From Nemopilema nomurai (taxonomy: Eukaryota > Cnidaria > Scyphozoa > Rhizostomeae > Rhizostomatidae), in the NCBI GenBank assembly GCA_003864495.1, contig ML133422.1, positions 3,243,933 to 3,307,932 on the forward strand: 64,000 nt of DNA, in the 5' to 3' direction. Shown here in pieces: positions 33,101 through 44,817 of the stretch. Made by a program: the position numbers and the translations under genes. Within the stretch, counting starts at the first letter, position 1. Every line of letters begins with the position of its first letter. Under the pieces are notes generated by a model. The model saw only the letters and a program-made list of their open reading frames with translations. It was not told where the DNA came from and did no database searches.

Positions 33101-36100
33101 ATTGCTTTTGTTTTTTGTACTCAGTTGCAAAGGAAATATTTTTTGTTATTTGTCTTTTGGTATAATTTTTCGCGGAAGTTTCGCCTCTTCTCTTGATTCA
33201 AACAAAATGCGTTAATTTTTGTTTGTGATATATCAATGCCTGAATTCAGTTGTCGATTTCTCATTAATTTTCCAATCAAATACCAAACTTCAATTTGGAG
33301 GGGATGCCAAGCCCTGTTGCTGCATCGTTTCAGTAGCAGCTCTTTATTGAGTAAGCCTTATTTGTGTGTTTTCGATTTTCGCGGAGTCGTGCTACTGCTT
33401 GAGATTCGATCAGCTCCCTTTCACTCAGCTTCTTACGGGGCCGCGGCAGCGAAGTTCGCTGTTTTTAGACGCCTGTGTGGAAATTTGCGAGGGCAGATAA
33501 ATGTACTGCTTTTCAGTAAAGCAGATCAACAGTCGTTGCTTCGTTGGCCTGTGTTCAGTTCTGCTGCAGTTGATTCTTCTTCAAGTATGCAGATTTTTTA
33601 AATCACGTCCTCTTTGTTTATAGGCACAAGTGCCTTGATTGATCCCGGTTAATCGCAAGCGGTAGATTTCATGGGTTGACTCCTGAGGTATGCACCGCGC
33701 GGCAGAATTTAAATCGGCAGTTTATTTACCCGAATAGCTTGCTCTCAAAGTGTTGTTTTTTCGAAATCTCTTGAAGTTTTTTCAGTCGAAGCAATTCTCG
33801 TTCTAGATTCACCTCAGTATGAACATTTAATGTTTATTCGATGCTTGTAATAGTTAAAACCCCTAGGATTAAGGATTTCGGTTCAACGTAAATGCCTGTT
33901 TAAACCAGAGCTGCAGTTAGAGTTTAATGCCAGTTGTTTTCATTGCCGTGATGAATTTCATTGCACCTGTAACATAATCTTTTTTCGAAGAAATTCCCTT
34001 AAGAATCGTATTTCAACAGCCGGCTAGCGGAGGCACTCAAAATTTTGCTAAATGTAAGGCAATTTTCTAATTAGAAATCGCTTTTTTAAAACGGGCTTCG
34101 ATAATATTTGTTTTATGTGGCATTCCTTGACCAGTTCTTTGCATCCGCGGACGTCAATTCACTTAATTCTTATCTCCATCGTCAACCCTGACTATGTTTT
34201 AATTCCATATCTAACGTTTTTTGCTTCAAGGGCGTTTTTGCACAGTTTTACTATCATTCCATATAAGTTTGTTTCTTTATGCAGACGTTTTCTCGTATCC
34301 TTTTCACACCTTCGCTTGTTATCTAATCAAGTATTCATTTTTTTTGGTTTTATATCAAATACTTTGTTTATACTTTAGCTAAAGCTTGATTGGGATTTCT
34401 GGTCAAAATGTAAAATATGCGTCATTTTCCAGGCATGATATTGCAGGTCTGTTTACGGCGGTTTTTTTATGCACAACTTGGGCTAGGCCTTCGCGAATTG
34501 CGAGCGCACTAAACCCCTTCTTGCCCTGGTATGTTGAGCTTTCCGGCCTATCCACTTACCTGAAAGGAAACTACATTTGCTTTTGTCTGTTGCAATACAA
34601 TTTCTACCTTTGTGGACCGTTGATAGGGAATGCTAGCAATTTAAGACTTCAATCAAGCCCTCTTTCAATACTCCCGAAATCAGCCCCACGCTTTTTCTCG
34701 AACCGGAAAGAAACCCTGCGGCCGGGTTTCCAGAAGTGCTTACAAGGGTTTATTTCACCGACTTTGTTGTGTTTGCGAAGCCCTTTGCTTGTAAATCAAT
34801 ATCCTTTCGTTCAATGACATCGCAACAACGACATGGAATTCGCTCTCCGTTTTACCCACTAGGTAACTACAATAATTCTGTGTTTGTCGAAAAGTCGGGA
34901 AATCCTTGGAGATCAATGCGAACGGGTCGCGTGTTATCATTTCATGCGCGTGAAACGACTGTGCAAAAAGGCCTCCCTAAAATCTGGTCGAAGACGTAGG
35001 CTTAGTCAATCTTTCAGCCGTTTTCGCACCAGCCTTAGGCGTTTCAACCTCTATGGTGTGGCGTTCTAGGGTCGATGGGAAATGCACCGGCATCTAAGGG
35101 GCTGAATTTTGTATGTTAGCACTAGGATGTTAGCGCAACTTTTTATTTTGCCCCTCGCTTTTGTAAGTTCCTACGTTATATGAATGTTCTTGGTTAGTAT
35201 TACGTTATTTGAGACCAGCCGTGCTAATGTAATGTTTCGCACGCAACGGGATTTATGAAGAAGGTAAAGTGGAGAAAGCGGAGTAGAAGAAAACTTTATC
35301 TTTATTTAATGTTGTTGAAATTTTTGGGTAGTTTTCGAGTGAAACCTGTGAATTCACGAGAGCTTTTTTTATTGAACGAGCCTATACGGGGAAGAAAGAC
35401 GGCACGGCATAAAAGTCACCAGACTGGAAGCAGTGTAACAATAAACATTCATTTTCAATGGCAAGGGCGGGAGATCGTCTAGTATCTTTGATTTGATTAG
35501 TGGATTTCTCGCTGTTCAGATTAAAGATAATTCAAGCCAAGGTAGCAGGGTCTTCACCAACCCCACCACCCCCCCCCGCCCTCATGTATTGTGTCGGCCC
35601 CCGTCTTCGTCCCCCCTTTTCGTCGCAATAGGGGCAACTGTATTCTCAGACTCAAATTTTCATTTCGAAATTTCGTATGACCGAAGTTTGTAAAAGTTTA
35701 CAACCATATCATCGAATAACACCGACCAACCTCAACGGACTTTTGAGCTTCACGAATAAATTTGTTAAAAGTTGGCCAAGGTATTTTAAACAGGGAATTA
35801 TAAAATGAAAAGAAGGCACGGGTTTAGGCTGCTTCAAAGGTTATCTGTTTGGCTTGATTGCTAATTAAGGCACCAGGAATATCACTTGTCTTGGCATTCT
35901 TGGAAACGCGCCTTTTTGTTCCACTCTATTTTTGTTCCACTTGCATAATGGCACAGGGCCTCTTCTGCAGCACAGCCCTAGACAAACCAGGCCATTTCAA
36001 CTGAATCCTCCTTTTTTGGTCTACGGGCAATACGGCAATTAAGAAATTATCTTATCTGCGAACTTTATTTTTTTGCCAAAGTAGAATACCTTGCTATTTT

Positions 36101-39100
36101 CAGTCGATTCTGTCCTTGTTTTTTGGGGCAACTGCTACATTATATTTTCGACCGAAGGGCCAGTTGCGCGGCCTTTCCTAATAATTAAACAAGGGCAAAA
36201 AGAAGGATGCTTTTTGTGGATCAATTGTCCTCTTCTTAGAAACTCTTTGCAGGATAGGAATTTCAGTTGTTCATTTCTTTCTAATCTTGCTTTCAGACAT
36301 CAGTTCCCAAGCCCACACCCAAGACCCTTCGGATGATGAAGAAGAGGGACATCGCCAGTCCTTCCTTCAAGACCAATTCAAAATGGGCGAAGAGGGGGAA
36401 AACCCCACCGTTTTCATCATTCCTGGCGACCACGAGCTGAATATTGGTAGCAATGGTCGCCTTGACGACTCGGGGGAATCATTGGAACCCAGGCCCCTCT
36501 TTGACGACAGAGCGAGTGATTACGATGATGTCGAGAAGAATAAAGATGGCGACGAAAGAAGGGGAGATTCCAGGGAACATCTGTGCTCGTGTGTTTCCTG
36601 CAAAAATGAGCGAAATCGTCATGAGAAGAGGCGTGGATCGGGTTGCCATGACCATTGTGGTCACCATGAGCACGGCTCCTTCCATGGCGAATGCGGGTCA
36701 GACCGTTGCCATTCACGCAAGGAGTCGCGTTGTCATGGCGACAGTTGCTATAGTGTTCATTGTAACAAATCAAGTGATCATGGGCCATGTCATCACGGCT
36801 ATCATGACAGCCACCGGCAGTGCCACGATCAGTTTTGTAGCGGATCTCATTGCCATGGTAACCATTGTCATGGTGATTCCTGCTACACGCCAAAACTGGA
36901 TTGGCGGGAATATTTCATGAATGACGAAGATCACAGATTCAGGAGCAAGATACACAAGCATGCGTATAGTGACCGTTTCCTTGGTGATAGAGCCGCACAC
37001 AGGAACCCTTTTGATTCATACCCACCCCATGCCCCCGATAACATGTTTCTGCCCCCAGATCCCCTTATGATGAATTACAGTCAAAGAAGAGGGGGCGCAT
37101 TTCATTCGTCAACAGCTAAAGGGAAACCCCACTCAGCAGAGAGGAACACCCTGACCCCAGGCTATCCATCGGCACGAAAGCATTCAGATTCTGATTTAGC
37201 AGCCATTGATGCAGTTGCCTTGACGAAGAATGTTACGAAGTTCAAGGGGAATCCTCACGGGTTCGATGGGGATGCCCGTCACCCGGCGAGAGCCGACATC
37301 CTAACTGCACCTGGAAGTGCGATTCGTAGAATGAAAGAGCTAGTTAGTAAGTACAGCGGTAGGCAAGGTAGAGATGCGGAGGAGCCAGGCGAGGGGCTGG
37401 TCAATAGGCCGTTGCCACCGGAGCTGGCGGACAGCGAGGAATCGGAGATGCACGGAACGCCAGGCGACCAGACGATGGAGAAGCAAGAAGCCTATGTCTG
37501 CCATATTTGCGGGAAGGAATTCGCCTGGGCAATCACATTGAAGCGTCACATGCTCATACACACAGGGGTACGACAGTATCAGTGCAATATATGCAACAAG
37601 GCTTTCACGCGGTCGCACCACCTTAAGAGGCACATGACAGTGCACACTGGCGAAAAACCATACGTCTGCCATATTTGCAATAAAGCATACTCCAGATCCG
37701 ACCGATTGAGCAGTCACATGAATAACCACGAGGGATACGTCTCCAGCAAGAAACGTGGAAGAATGCCTCTTAAAAGTGTTGCAGATGGAAGTGATGCCAG
37801 TGCCGAGAAAAAGCTAGATATCATTCCAGCTAGTGCTAATCTGCAGTTGACTCCAAATCAAGAAGGTACAGCTATGGTAACTAGAGATGCAGAGTCTGGC
37901 ACAAGCTCTAGAGAGAGTGCAGGTGGGGAGAAAGGGTGGCCCAGCTCTCCGTCTTTGGATCCAAGTGGGGCCGCACGTGATGGATCTGCTTCGAGTGAGC
38001 CCTGGAATGGGCCTAGAAATTTCGAAAGTGGAGCTCCGCAAGTCAGAGTTATTAGCAGCGAGCCAATGCCTTGGTTTACAAGATCGGATGCACGCCCAGC
38101 AACAGCGAGTGATGAAGGGGAAGAAGGTGGTCGGTTGGAGCAGCACGTGGAAGATCAACACGTGGAGAAGAAGGACGGCGCTGATGCTCTTCCGCCTGGT
38201 GAAGATGTGCATGGCATTGGGGGCAGGGGTAGGCCAGTTCTCAGTCGAGATGAAGAGGCACCAGAGTTGAAGCCCGACCTGCCAGGCTCTATCAAGCAGA
38301 ACCCCCATTACCCCAAGCCCGCCGACAGTATTGCAAGGTCTTCCACGTTTCAGAGTTTCACACATTCTAGAGGAGAGAAAGATCCCTTCTCCAAGTTCAC
38401 AAGCAACCTTCAGGACTTGAGACCAAGTGATTTCCACCCGCCAGACTTCTTCCCCCCGCCAGGTTTCCCAATGCCTGGTCCCCCTGGCCCAAGCTTCATA
38501 CCAGGGAGCATACTTGATGCCAAAGCGAAAGACCCCAAGCTTCCGCCCTTCTCCGCTCACGCACCGATGTTTCGACATGATGATAAAAGATCCAGAAGTC
38601 CGTTGGGGCAGGATTTGCAGGAGCGGAGTGGAGTGCCGTACATAACGGGCGACTCAGCAAAGTTCGGCTTTGGTGGTTTACTGAATGCCCGTAGTGATTT
38701 TATCAACAAGCAGCGAATAGGGCACCCATCCATGCTGTACCACGAGATTGCCCATGATGTAAATAGTCGTGATTCACGGAAAGAGGGAATGCTGATCCGT
38801 TCGAGTCAAGTAGATGATAGAGAACAGAATTTCGGTAGTGATTTACAAGAAGGTTTTCCGGTTTCAATTAAACACGAGAGCATTTCAGAGGATGCCAAAA
38901 GCGATCACATGAGTGGTGGGGAGGACGGGACAACTGGGCTGCAATCAAAGTTCAAAGTCCAGCTGACGCAAAGAGATTTGAAGGGGCCGGTGGACATGAA
39001 GCCGCCAGACCCAAACATGAATCTCTTCACATTTCGTCATATGGTTCACCAGCCCGGCAGACCCAGGGCGCCCTTGGATAACAGTGGCCAGAAGCGAGTA

Positions 39101-39637
39101 CTACCACGGACATTTGTCTGCCGTACTTGTAACAAGGCCTTCACAAGATCCCACCATCTCCGAAGGCACGAGTTGATCCACTCCGGCCAGAAGCCGTTCA
39201 AGTGCACCATCTGCGGCCGCGCCTTCAACCGCTCAGATCACCTCAATCTCCACTTGGCCACACACTACCAGAGTGCTAATGGCCCCCGGCCATATAACAG
39301 AGATGCTGGGAAAGGCAAAAAGAAGGGGTTCGAAGGCACGGGCAAGTTTGATTTAGAAGGCGAAGCAGAGAAAGATCAGATGCCTGGAGACATGGGTGGA
39401 CATGGTCCAGTTGAAGTGATTGGGCATGGCCCCCTTGAGATGAGCGGGCAGTTGTCGGAGGCTGAGGGCCCGAGTAGAGGGGATGTTCTTGGGGAGCATT
39501 CTCCCGCTGTGAGCAGGGAGCTGGAAAACATGGATCTGTTTGCTGATGGAAAAGGGCCACAGGCACAGGTGAGTACCCTCGATGATATGATTAAGTCAGA
39601 ATCACCAGAAAGGTTTGATATTAACAGTTCGATATAA
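27185..39637 (+). CDS. C2H2 zinc-finger transcription factor (3+2 fingers, Cys/His-rich block)
   Basis: Predicted exons 27185-27294, 27518-27948 and 36297-39637 join in phases 2 and 1 and total 3,882 bases (1,293 residues). An in-frame TAG lies just upstream of the ATG. The N-terminus has CYHCDQKF and one C2H2 finger (YECLTCRKRF...LLHRTLH, around residues 68-90). Residues 277-376 form a Cys/His-rich block. Three tandem Kruppel-type fingers start near residue 580 (YVCHICGKEF, YQCNICNKAF, YVCHICNKAY), with HTGEKPY-type linkers. Two more start near 1120 (FVCRTCNKAF, FKCTICGRAF). Finger helices carry RSHHLKRH and RSDHLNLH, similar to KLF/EGR GC-box readers. IKHE and IKSE fit the sumoylation pattern. 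The role is presumably nuclear DNA binding. I do not recognise a named ortholog. The large third exon is certain; the first two rest on phase and splice sites. Confidence 0.75.
27949..36296 (+). other. 8.3-kb intron of the zinc-finger gene
   Basis: Begins GTGAGT and ends CTTTCAG. From about 28.5 to 31.4 kb it is AT-rich, with TA runs near 29440-29480 and an (ATTT)n run near 31320-31345. From about 31.5 to 36.3 kb it is less AT-rich and holds a candidate alternative first exon at 32789-32852. An exon-like open segment at 28084-28233 (FRICNEDFRTKGQLF) has symmetric splice sites, but joined to the preceding exon it would create TGA at the junction. I see no independent gene on either strand. Confidence 0.55.
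32789..32852 (+). CDS. Candidate alternative first exon of the zinc-finger gene
   Basis: An ATG, with an in-frame TGA three codons upstream, opens MADFTAKGWRYESKKSVQSH and runs to a perfect donor (AG|GTAAGT). It ends in phase 1, exactly what the acceptor at 36297 needs, giving a junction of HID-ISSQAH. The resulting isoform would lack the N-terminal finger. It could also be a cassette exon, using the AG at 32794-32795 in the same phase. Only splice and phase logic supports it. Confidence 0.4.
36584..36883 (+). other. Cys/His-rich block within the zinc-finger protein
   Basis: One hundred codons contain 16 Cys and 20 His, in motifs such as CHDHCGHHEH, SHCHGNHCHGDSCY and a second CHGDSCY. Spacing does not match C2H2, LIM, RING or PHD. 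The composition suggests a disordered metal-binding segment. It is fully in frame and is flanked by acidic sequence upstream and a basic, Phe-containing region downstream. Confidence 0.85.
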
Positions 39638-42600
39638 ACAATATTAGCAAAGACAGAAAATGTCTGAAACATTTTAAAATTACCTATTTATTATCGCAAT
39701 ATTGCTCGATTTCCTTAGTATAATAACGTAATTAAGGCATGTTTAACTGTATATTCCAGAAAGCTTAAATTATTCATTTTGGGTATAGATTTTGAAGCTC
39801 TCATCGCCACTTATGAATTGTTCATATAACTCTTGCTGGGAAAGTTCAATTTTCGAAGCATGTTATGCATAGCCATAAAATTCTACAGCGCGTTTCTTTC
39901 GAATTGGGCTTTGTTTTGGAGCTATTTGCAATCACTTATTTTCGTTGTTGAAAAGATTCCACTTTGAGTTTGACATTTCGTTGTGTGTCTCCAGGCCAAT
40001 AGACTCGCATCATTAGGGAGGTTTGCTGAGCCAGGCCTGTACTTGAAAACGCCTGTTTCAAAGGATAGCGGAATCACTCGGCGCCAGACTCCATGTTGCG
40101 TTTCAATTATCTCTCTAAATGCAATCTCTAGCTCCCTTGCAATCATCGATCTTGAGAGTCAAACGCTGACAGTTCATTTCAATTTGGGGTTGAAAAGAGA
40201 GATTTACAGTTTAGCAACTGTTTTTCAATATGTTTTGGGGACTGATGTTTGTGACTGGTTGCCATGGTCAGGCATGGCTTTCGTTCTTAGAACAAACGGT
40301 TTACTGTTTGACAAAACAAGAGTTCTTTCGTTGAATTAAGCACGAATGTCGAAGCGAAAAACAAAGCTAATGCTTGTCAACTCGTGAGAGTACACCTTTG
40401 AAAATAGGCGAACATACAGCAACGTATTTACCCGAACACGAGGCTGGTTGGTAACGCGGCTGGGTAGAGCGGAAATAACACTAGTGGCTATTTCACCCGT
40501 ATTAGTTAGTTTCCTGTTGCAAAAGTTTAGGCCAAGCTTACAAAGTTTTGGCTCCGTGCAATCATAAGTGACGATGAACTTGTAGTCGTTGTATACTCCT
40601 CTTGAACTAGCAACTTTAGCGTGTTATGGAAAATTAGTGTAGTTAGAAACTTAGTTTTATTATTTTGCGTAGTTTTAGGGCACAAGCTTTGGCTTATGAC
40701 TTTGAAAGAGACTTGCAAATATGTAATTGCCATCCTTAGAACGGCACTGTGCAAGGTAGAGCGTTCCACTTCGAGTGGTTTCTTTCGAAGCGACGCACCG
40801 ACCCGGGTTTTCAACGACTCACTTCTTTGCATCTTTAAAGAATTCTCCCACTTATTTAACAGTTGTGTTGGTTTTTACGTGAATCCTGTGCTGGCGATGA
40901 ATGCCTTAATACCTTCAGCACAGTTGGCAGCGTGCAGTGCCCGCTCCGAAGGGCCCATTTCAAGCTTAAGCTGCTTCATTAGGTGCGCGAAAAACTCAAG
41001 TGTGATGGCTAATATGCAGCGCAGGAAGCGTTTCACGTTATCGCCATTTGAAGTTGTCTTTGCCGCACGTAATAAGCCAAAATTGTATGTTTCGTAAATC
41101 ACAACATCCCCGCGCTGCTGTTGATGCGTAATGGAATGCACGCTTGTGTAAACGTTGTGGCTCACCGGAAGTGCGAACGCTCACCCTGTGCATAGTTGTG
41201 ACAGAGTAGCTAGGGTAACTGAAAAGTGATTGGAGGAATCAGATTGGTCTATATTTTTGCTAATGCGTAGTGGATAGATTGTAGTTGGCACCTCCGAATA
41301 GCAAGTGTTGTCATCCACCTGCAGCCCACCCCAGGATTGCTGTGATTGGGAGGCTGTTTGCCACGCGTGGCATGTTTTGCAGCTGCGGAGACACGCTTGT
41401 TGTTTGTGGTGCCAGAGATAGGAAGATCGGTACGGTGAGAATTGACTGGTAACAAGAGAAATGAGGAGTTAATTAATATTTCATGGCGGTTTGTTGGGAA
41501 AATTTGCAAAAAATCTTTTGCTTTTCATACGGTGACCGGGAATAATCTTCAGGGCAACCAAGGAATTTTCATTTAAAGTATAAAGGATTTCAACATCATC
41601 AGAATTTGATATCGGCAGCCTAAGTACCTTCAATCAAACGGAAAAACGGCCTCTAGTAAGCCCGAGTGAAATCGCCCAAAGGCAAAATCCTCGTGTTTTC
41701 AATGTTTGTATTTTTTTAAAAAGTTGCCTCTTGCCTTCCCGAATATGGCGCGAAGTTGTACTTGAAATGTCGATTCTCACTGTACCGTTATGTTTTTGGA
41801 AATTCTGGCCTGAATTGCAAATGAAAAGAATTCTAGTTTTGTTAAAAGTGTCATGATAAACAGCCTTTGTAATGAATGTTGAAGCTTTTGCCAGGTCTTT
41901 TGGGCCTAGACTAAAGAAATCGTTTTAAGCTGTATAAACCAAACTTGTCGTTTTGGCTCGTGTACCCTTAAAAACCATTCCGGCTTTTACTTTTACATGT
42001 AGTTGTTTGACTGTGTGTAGTCCTTATGCGTTTGGTGTTAAAACAGTCTTCATTAAAGGGATTGCCGGGTTTTTTAGGTCTTTATGTCTGATTATTTAAG
42101 GGGCCCGTTATGCAGTTGGCAAAAGCTTCATTTAACTATTTTGGTTTTGGAAACGTTAATCGACTGTGCGGCAGTTTTCGTACCCTAAATGGATGGTGAG
42201 AATAGTTTTGTGCCCAATCAATTGGACTGATGCTTCTCTGAAAGCAATGGCACTCTTGTGGTACATCCATGGTTTTGGCACGAAATCTGTCACACAGTGC
42301 ATCAGAGATATACCGGACTGCACCACATACATGTTGTTAGCAAGAAAATAGGCATGTTAATGAGTTACCAACCATTTTAGCGCGTTAATCTTTCAGTAGA
42401 TAAATAGTATTAACTATTTATGACCTTGCTCCTAAAAAAATTATGTTTTTGTATATATAACCATATTAATATAAATACTCACTATGCAGAGAATTTTATT
42501 TGGTTTATGAAATAGTTTTTTTAACAGCGAAGTTAGTTTGGCCTATCTTGAAAGCCCTTTACGCTTAAAGTTATGAAGACAGCCCAGACATTTAATTCTG

Positions 42601-44643
42601 TTTTATTACGCATGTCAGTAATACAACAACTTGCTGAAAGTTTCTAGGCAATTGGCATAGCGAGGGAACGCTTTATTTAACCCACGTAAAGGAAAGATAA
42701 TTTCAGTTATTTTTGAAAAGCAATTTGAAGAAGGTTGAAAGAGCTCGCGTTCTTCATGGCTGATGGTTTTGGATACGTTTACGGGTCCAGTTGAGTTTTG
42801 AACACAAGTTCCAAGAAAACACCCGCTATATTCGCAGGGTTGCAACAACAGCCTTTCATTTCCACGATTAAGCCTTGAATTTGTGATATCTTGTTTTTGG
42901 TTTTTTGACATTTTTAGTCAAGGAGACATGTGAGAAGAGAAGCGCTCCAAGAACTGCTAGGAAAATCCGCTTTTTGCACATCTGGTTGAATACTAAGCTT
43001 GGTGTCACGTGGGTTGGCTTTCTTACAGGCCGAATTAGCTTCATTGTTTGTTTGGATGAAAGCACTATGTTGTTAGTGCACATGCAGGGCCAAATGTATG
43101 GCTTGAGTTGGGTCGTTTTAATGAATGTTAGACAACGCACCAGAACATTCGTCACCTGATTTGAGGGATGAGGCCAAGCGTTTTCTAGATAGCTATTAGG
43201 GTCTAAATTAACATGAACAATTTTCAAGGAATATGCGATGGTGTGTCACTTGGCCACTATGACTTCCTAATCAAAGCAGTTTATTTTAATGAATTAAAAT
43301 GGCAGAAACACGACCTAAGTATAGCCATATTTCTTTGGCCTTGCGTATACAAATCTTTTATTCTCGTAATGTTTGGATTGTCGCATGCTGTATGATGCAT
43401 TCTTCGCCATCGTTATTGTTATAAGATATTAATTCGTTTTATTCTTGTTGTGTGTCTTTGTGTATATCTACGGGCTTAGTGCTGAAGTATGCGTTAAGCA
43501 CACCTGGGGGTAAATAGTAATTTGTGAAGACTTAGGCGCAGGGGATATTCGAAGTGTTGAGCCTTTCTCGTCCAAACAACGAGCTAATTTGTCCGATGTT
43601 ATTCTTGCTAGTTAGAATGTGCTGCGTAACTAAAGCTGGGATTTCAGTCAGCATCAATCCTCGCGCTCAGAAGCCCTTCAACTTTCGCATCAGATTATCG
43701 CACAAGTCAACAATAAAGAAGCCCGATCATAACTTTTTTCACTTGCCATTGTTCTGATTTTGCCTAGTTTATTTTTAAAGGCGATCCAAGTTTGTTTTCC
43801 TATCGGATATTAATTGATAAAAAACACAGTTTGTAGGATTTTCCGAAATGGATAGATTGTATCAAAAGCCAATTTTTGCGAAATGGAGAAAGTGCTTCGT
43901 TTGAACTCTATTATCTCTGAATTTCTAAACTGAGGGTTGATGACGTGAAACATGCGTAAAGCCACATTTGTTTCGTCAATACGTCGAATGGAGACGCTAA
44001 GCTGCTTCTAGAAAGCGAAGCCAGGTGTCTCTTTTAGGACCATGCTACTCATATTTTAGGAATTTGCAACCTTCATGGACTGGGGATGTCTGGTAATTGC
44101 GAAGGAGCCTCAGTCGAATCTATCATTTTCGCTTGTGTTGAAAATCTACCGGATGGTAATGCAAAACATGGTATGGTAACAGTGCGAAATGAGAGACAGA
44201 AATTGCCAGCTATAGCTCCTGCGGGAGCTAGAGATTTAGGATTTTTGAAAGGATGATAGATAATTTTCTCTGGAAGTCTGTACATGTTGGGTGGAAATCT
44301 TTATAGTACGAAACTTGTCAGAAATTCGCGTCGCTTCAGCTAGGGAGGAATAAGGTTTTTCCATAAAAACAAGGACAGCAGACTCCCTGCTATTATTTCG
44401 AATTTACTCATGAAACTCTAGTCTCTTTATAGTGGGTTTTGTTCTCTCCAGATAAACGGACCTTGCACTAGATATGAATTTCTAAGCTGTACATTACAAC
44501 TTTCCTAACACACGACACTTCTCAATGATAAAATTATAGTATTTTGTTTTGATAAATCATCGGAAGAGCTGATAATTCGCGCTTGGTCAATCGCCATAAG
44601 ACAAAGTCGAGGAATCGCCATTCAAGATTCGCCTTCAGTTTAG
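39638..44643. other. Intergenic region between zinc-finger gene and SND1
   Basis: About 5 kb holding the zinc-finger 3' UTR and the upstream flank of SND1. It includes a candidate alternative last exon (39995-40339). Otherwise I see only short unrelated open frames. A tRNA-like patch near 40750-40820 (GGTAGAGCG and CCCGGGTTTTCAACG) is too degraded to call. A seven-base inverted repeat (TAGCTCC/GGAGCTA) lies near 44211-44228. Confidence 0.5.
39995..40339 (+). CDS. Candidate alternative last exon of the zinc-finger gene
   Basis: The long last exon contains a perfect donor (CAG|GTGAGT) at 39569, in phase 0, 23 codons before its stop. A pyrimidine-rich acceptor (GTGTGTCTCCAG) at 39994 opens a phase-0 frame of 114 residues to TAA. 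Splicing would replace the tail VSTLDDMIKSESPERFD, including the IKSE motif, with a different C-terminus beginning ANRLASLGRFAEPG. Support is from splice sites and the open frame only. Confidence 0.3.
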   Translation, partial: ANRLASLGRFAEPGLYLKTPVSKDSGITRRQTPCCVSIISLNAISSSLAIIDLESQTLTVHFNLGLKREIYSLATVFQYVLGTDVCDWLPWSGMAFVLRTNGLLFDKTRVLSLN

Positions 44644-44702
44644 TGACGTCACGGGCGGCCACTTGAAGTCAACCTGCAGATAACTCGGTCCAGGCCCATT
44701 GG
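44644..44702 (+). promoter_or_regulatory. CRE palindrome and inverted CCAAT box upstream of SND1
   Basis: TGACGTCA at 44644-44651 is a full CREB/ATF site, and CCATTGG at 44696-44702 contains an inverted CCAAT (NF-Y type). They lie 167 and 116 bases before the SND1 start codon, a normal promoter position. Binding is inferred from sequence only. Confidence 0.5.
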
Positions 44703-44817
44703 TGCTCACATGTAATGGTATTGTCTTTAGGTAATGAAACCCTTTCGAGCCAGATAATCACGACTGACTGTAGTAGAGTGCTGGAGAAGAAGTTGCCTAA
44801 ACACCGTAGAAATCAGA

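Noticed and set aside
33236..33601. 121-residue open frame in the long zinc-finger intron
   Set aside because: It has no family resemblance, no paired splice sites in frame and ordinary composition. Long chance frames are expected in this less AT-rich part.
34386..34817. 143-residue open frame
   Set aside because: No recognisable domain, no splice signals and overlapping unrelated frames; taken as chance.
37814..38578. 254-residue minus-strand open frame inside the large zinc-finger exon
   Set aside because: It is the antisense shadow of a genuine long coding exon and has no domain of its own.
40741..40830. tRNA-like patch (GGTAGAGCG ... CCCGGGTTTTCAACG)
   Set aside because: The T-arm pattern is broken, no acceptor stem can be paired and a pol III terminator is missing.
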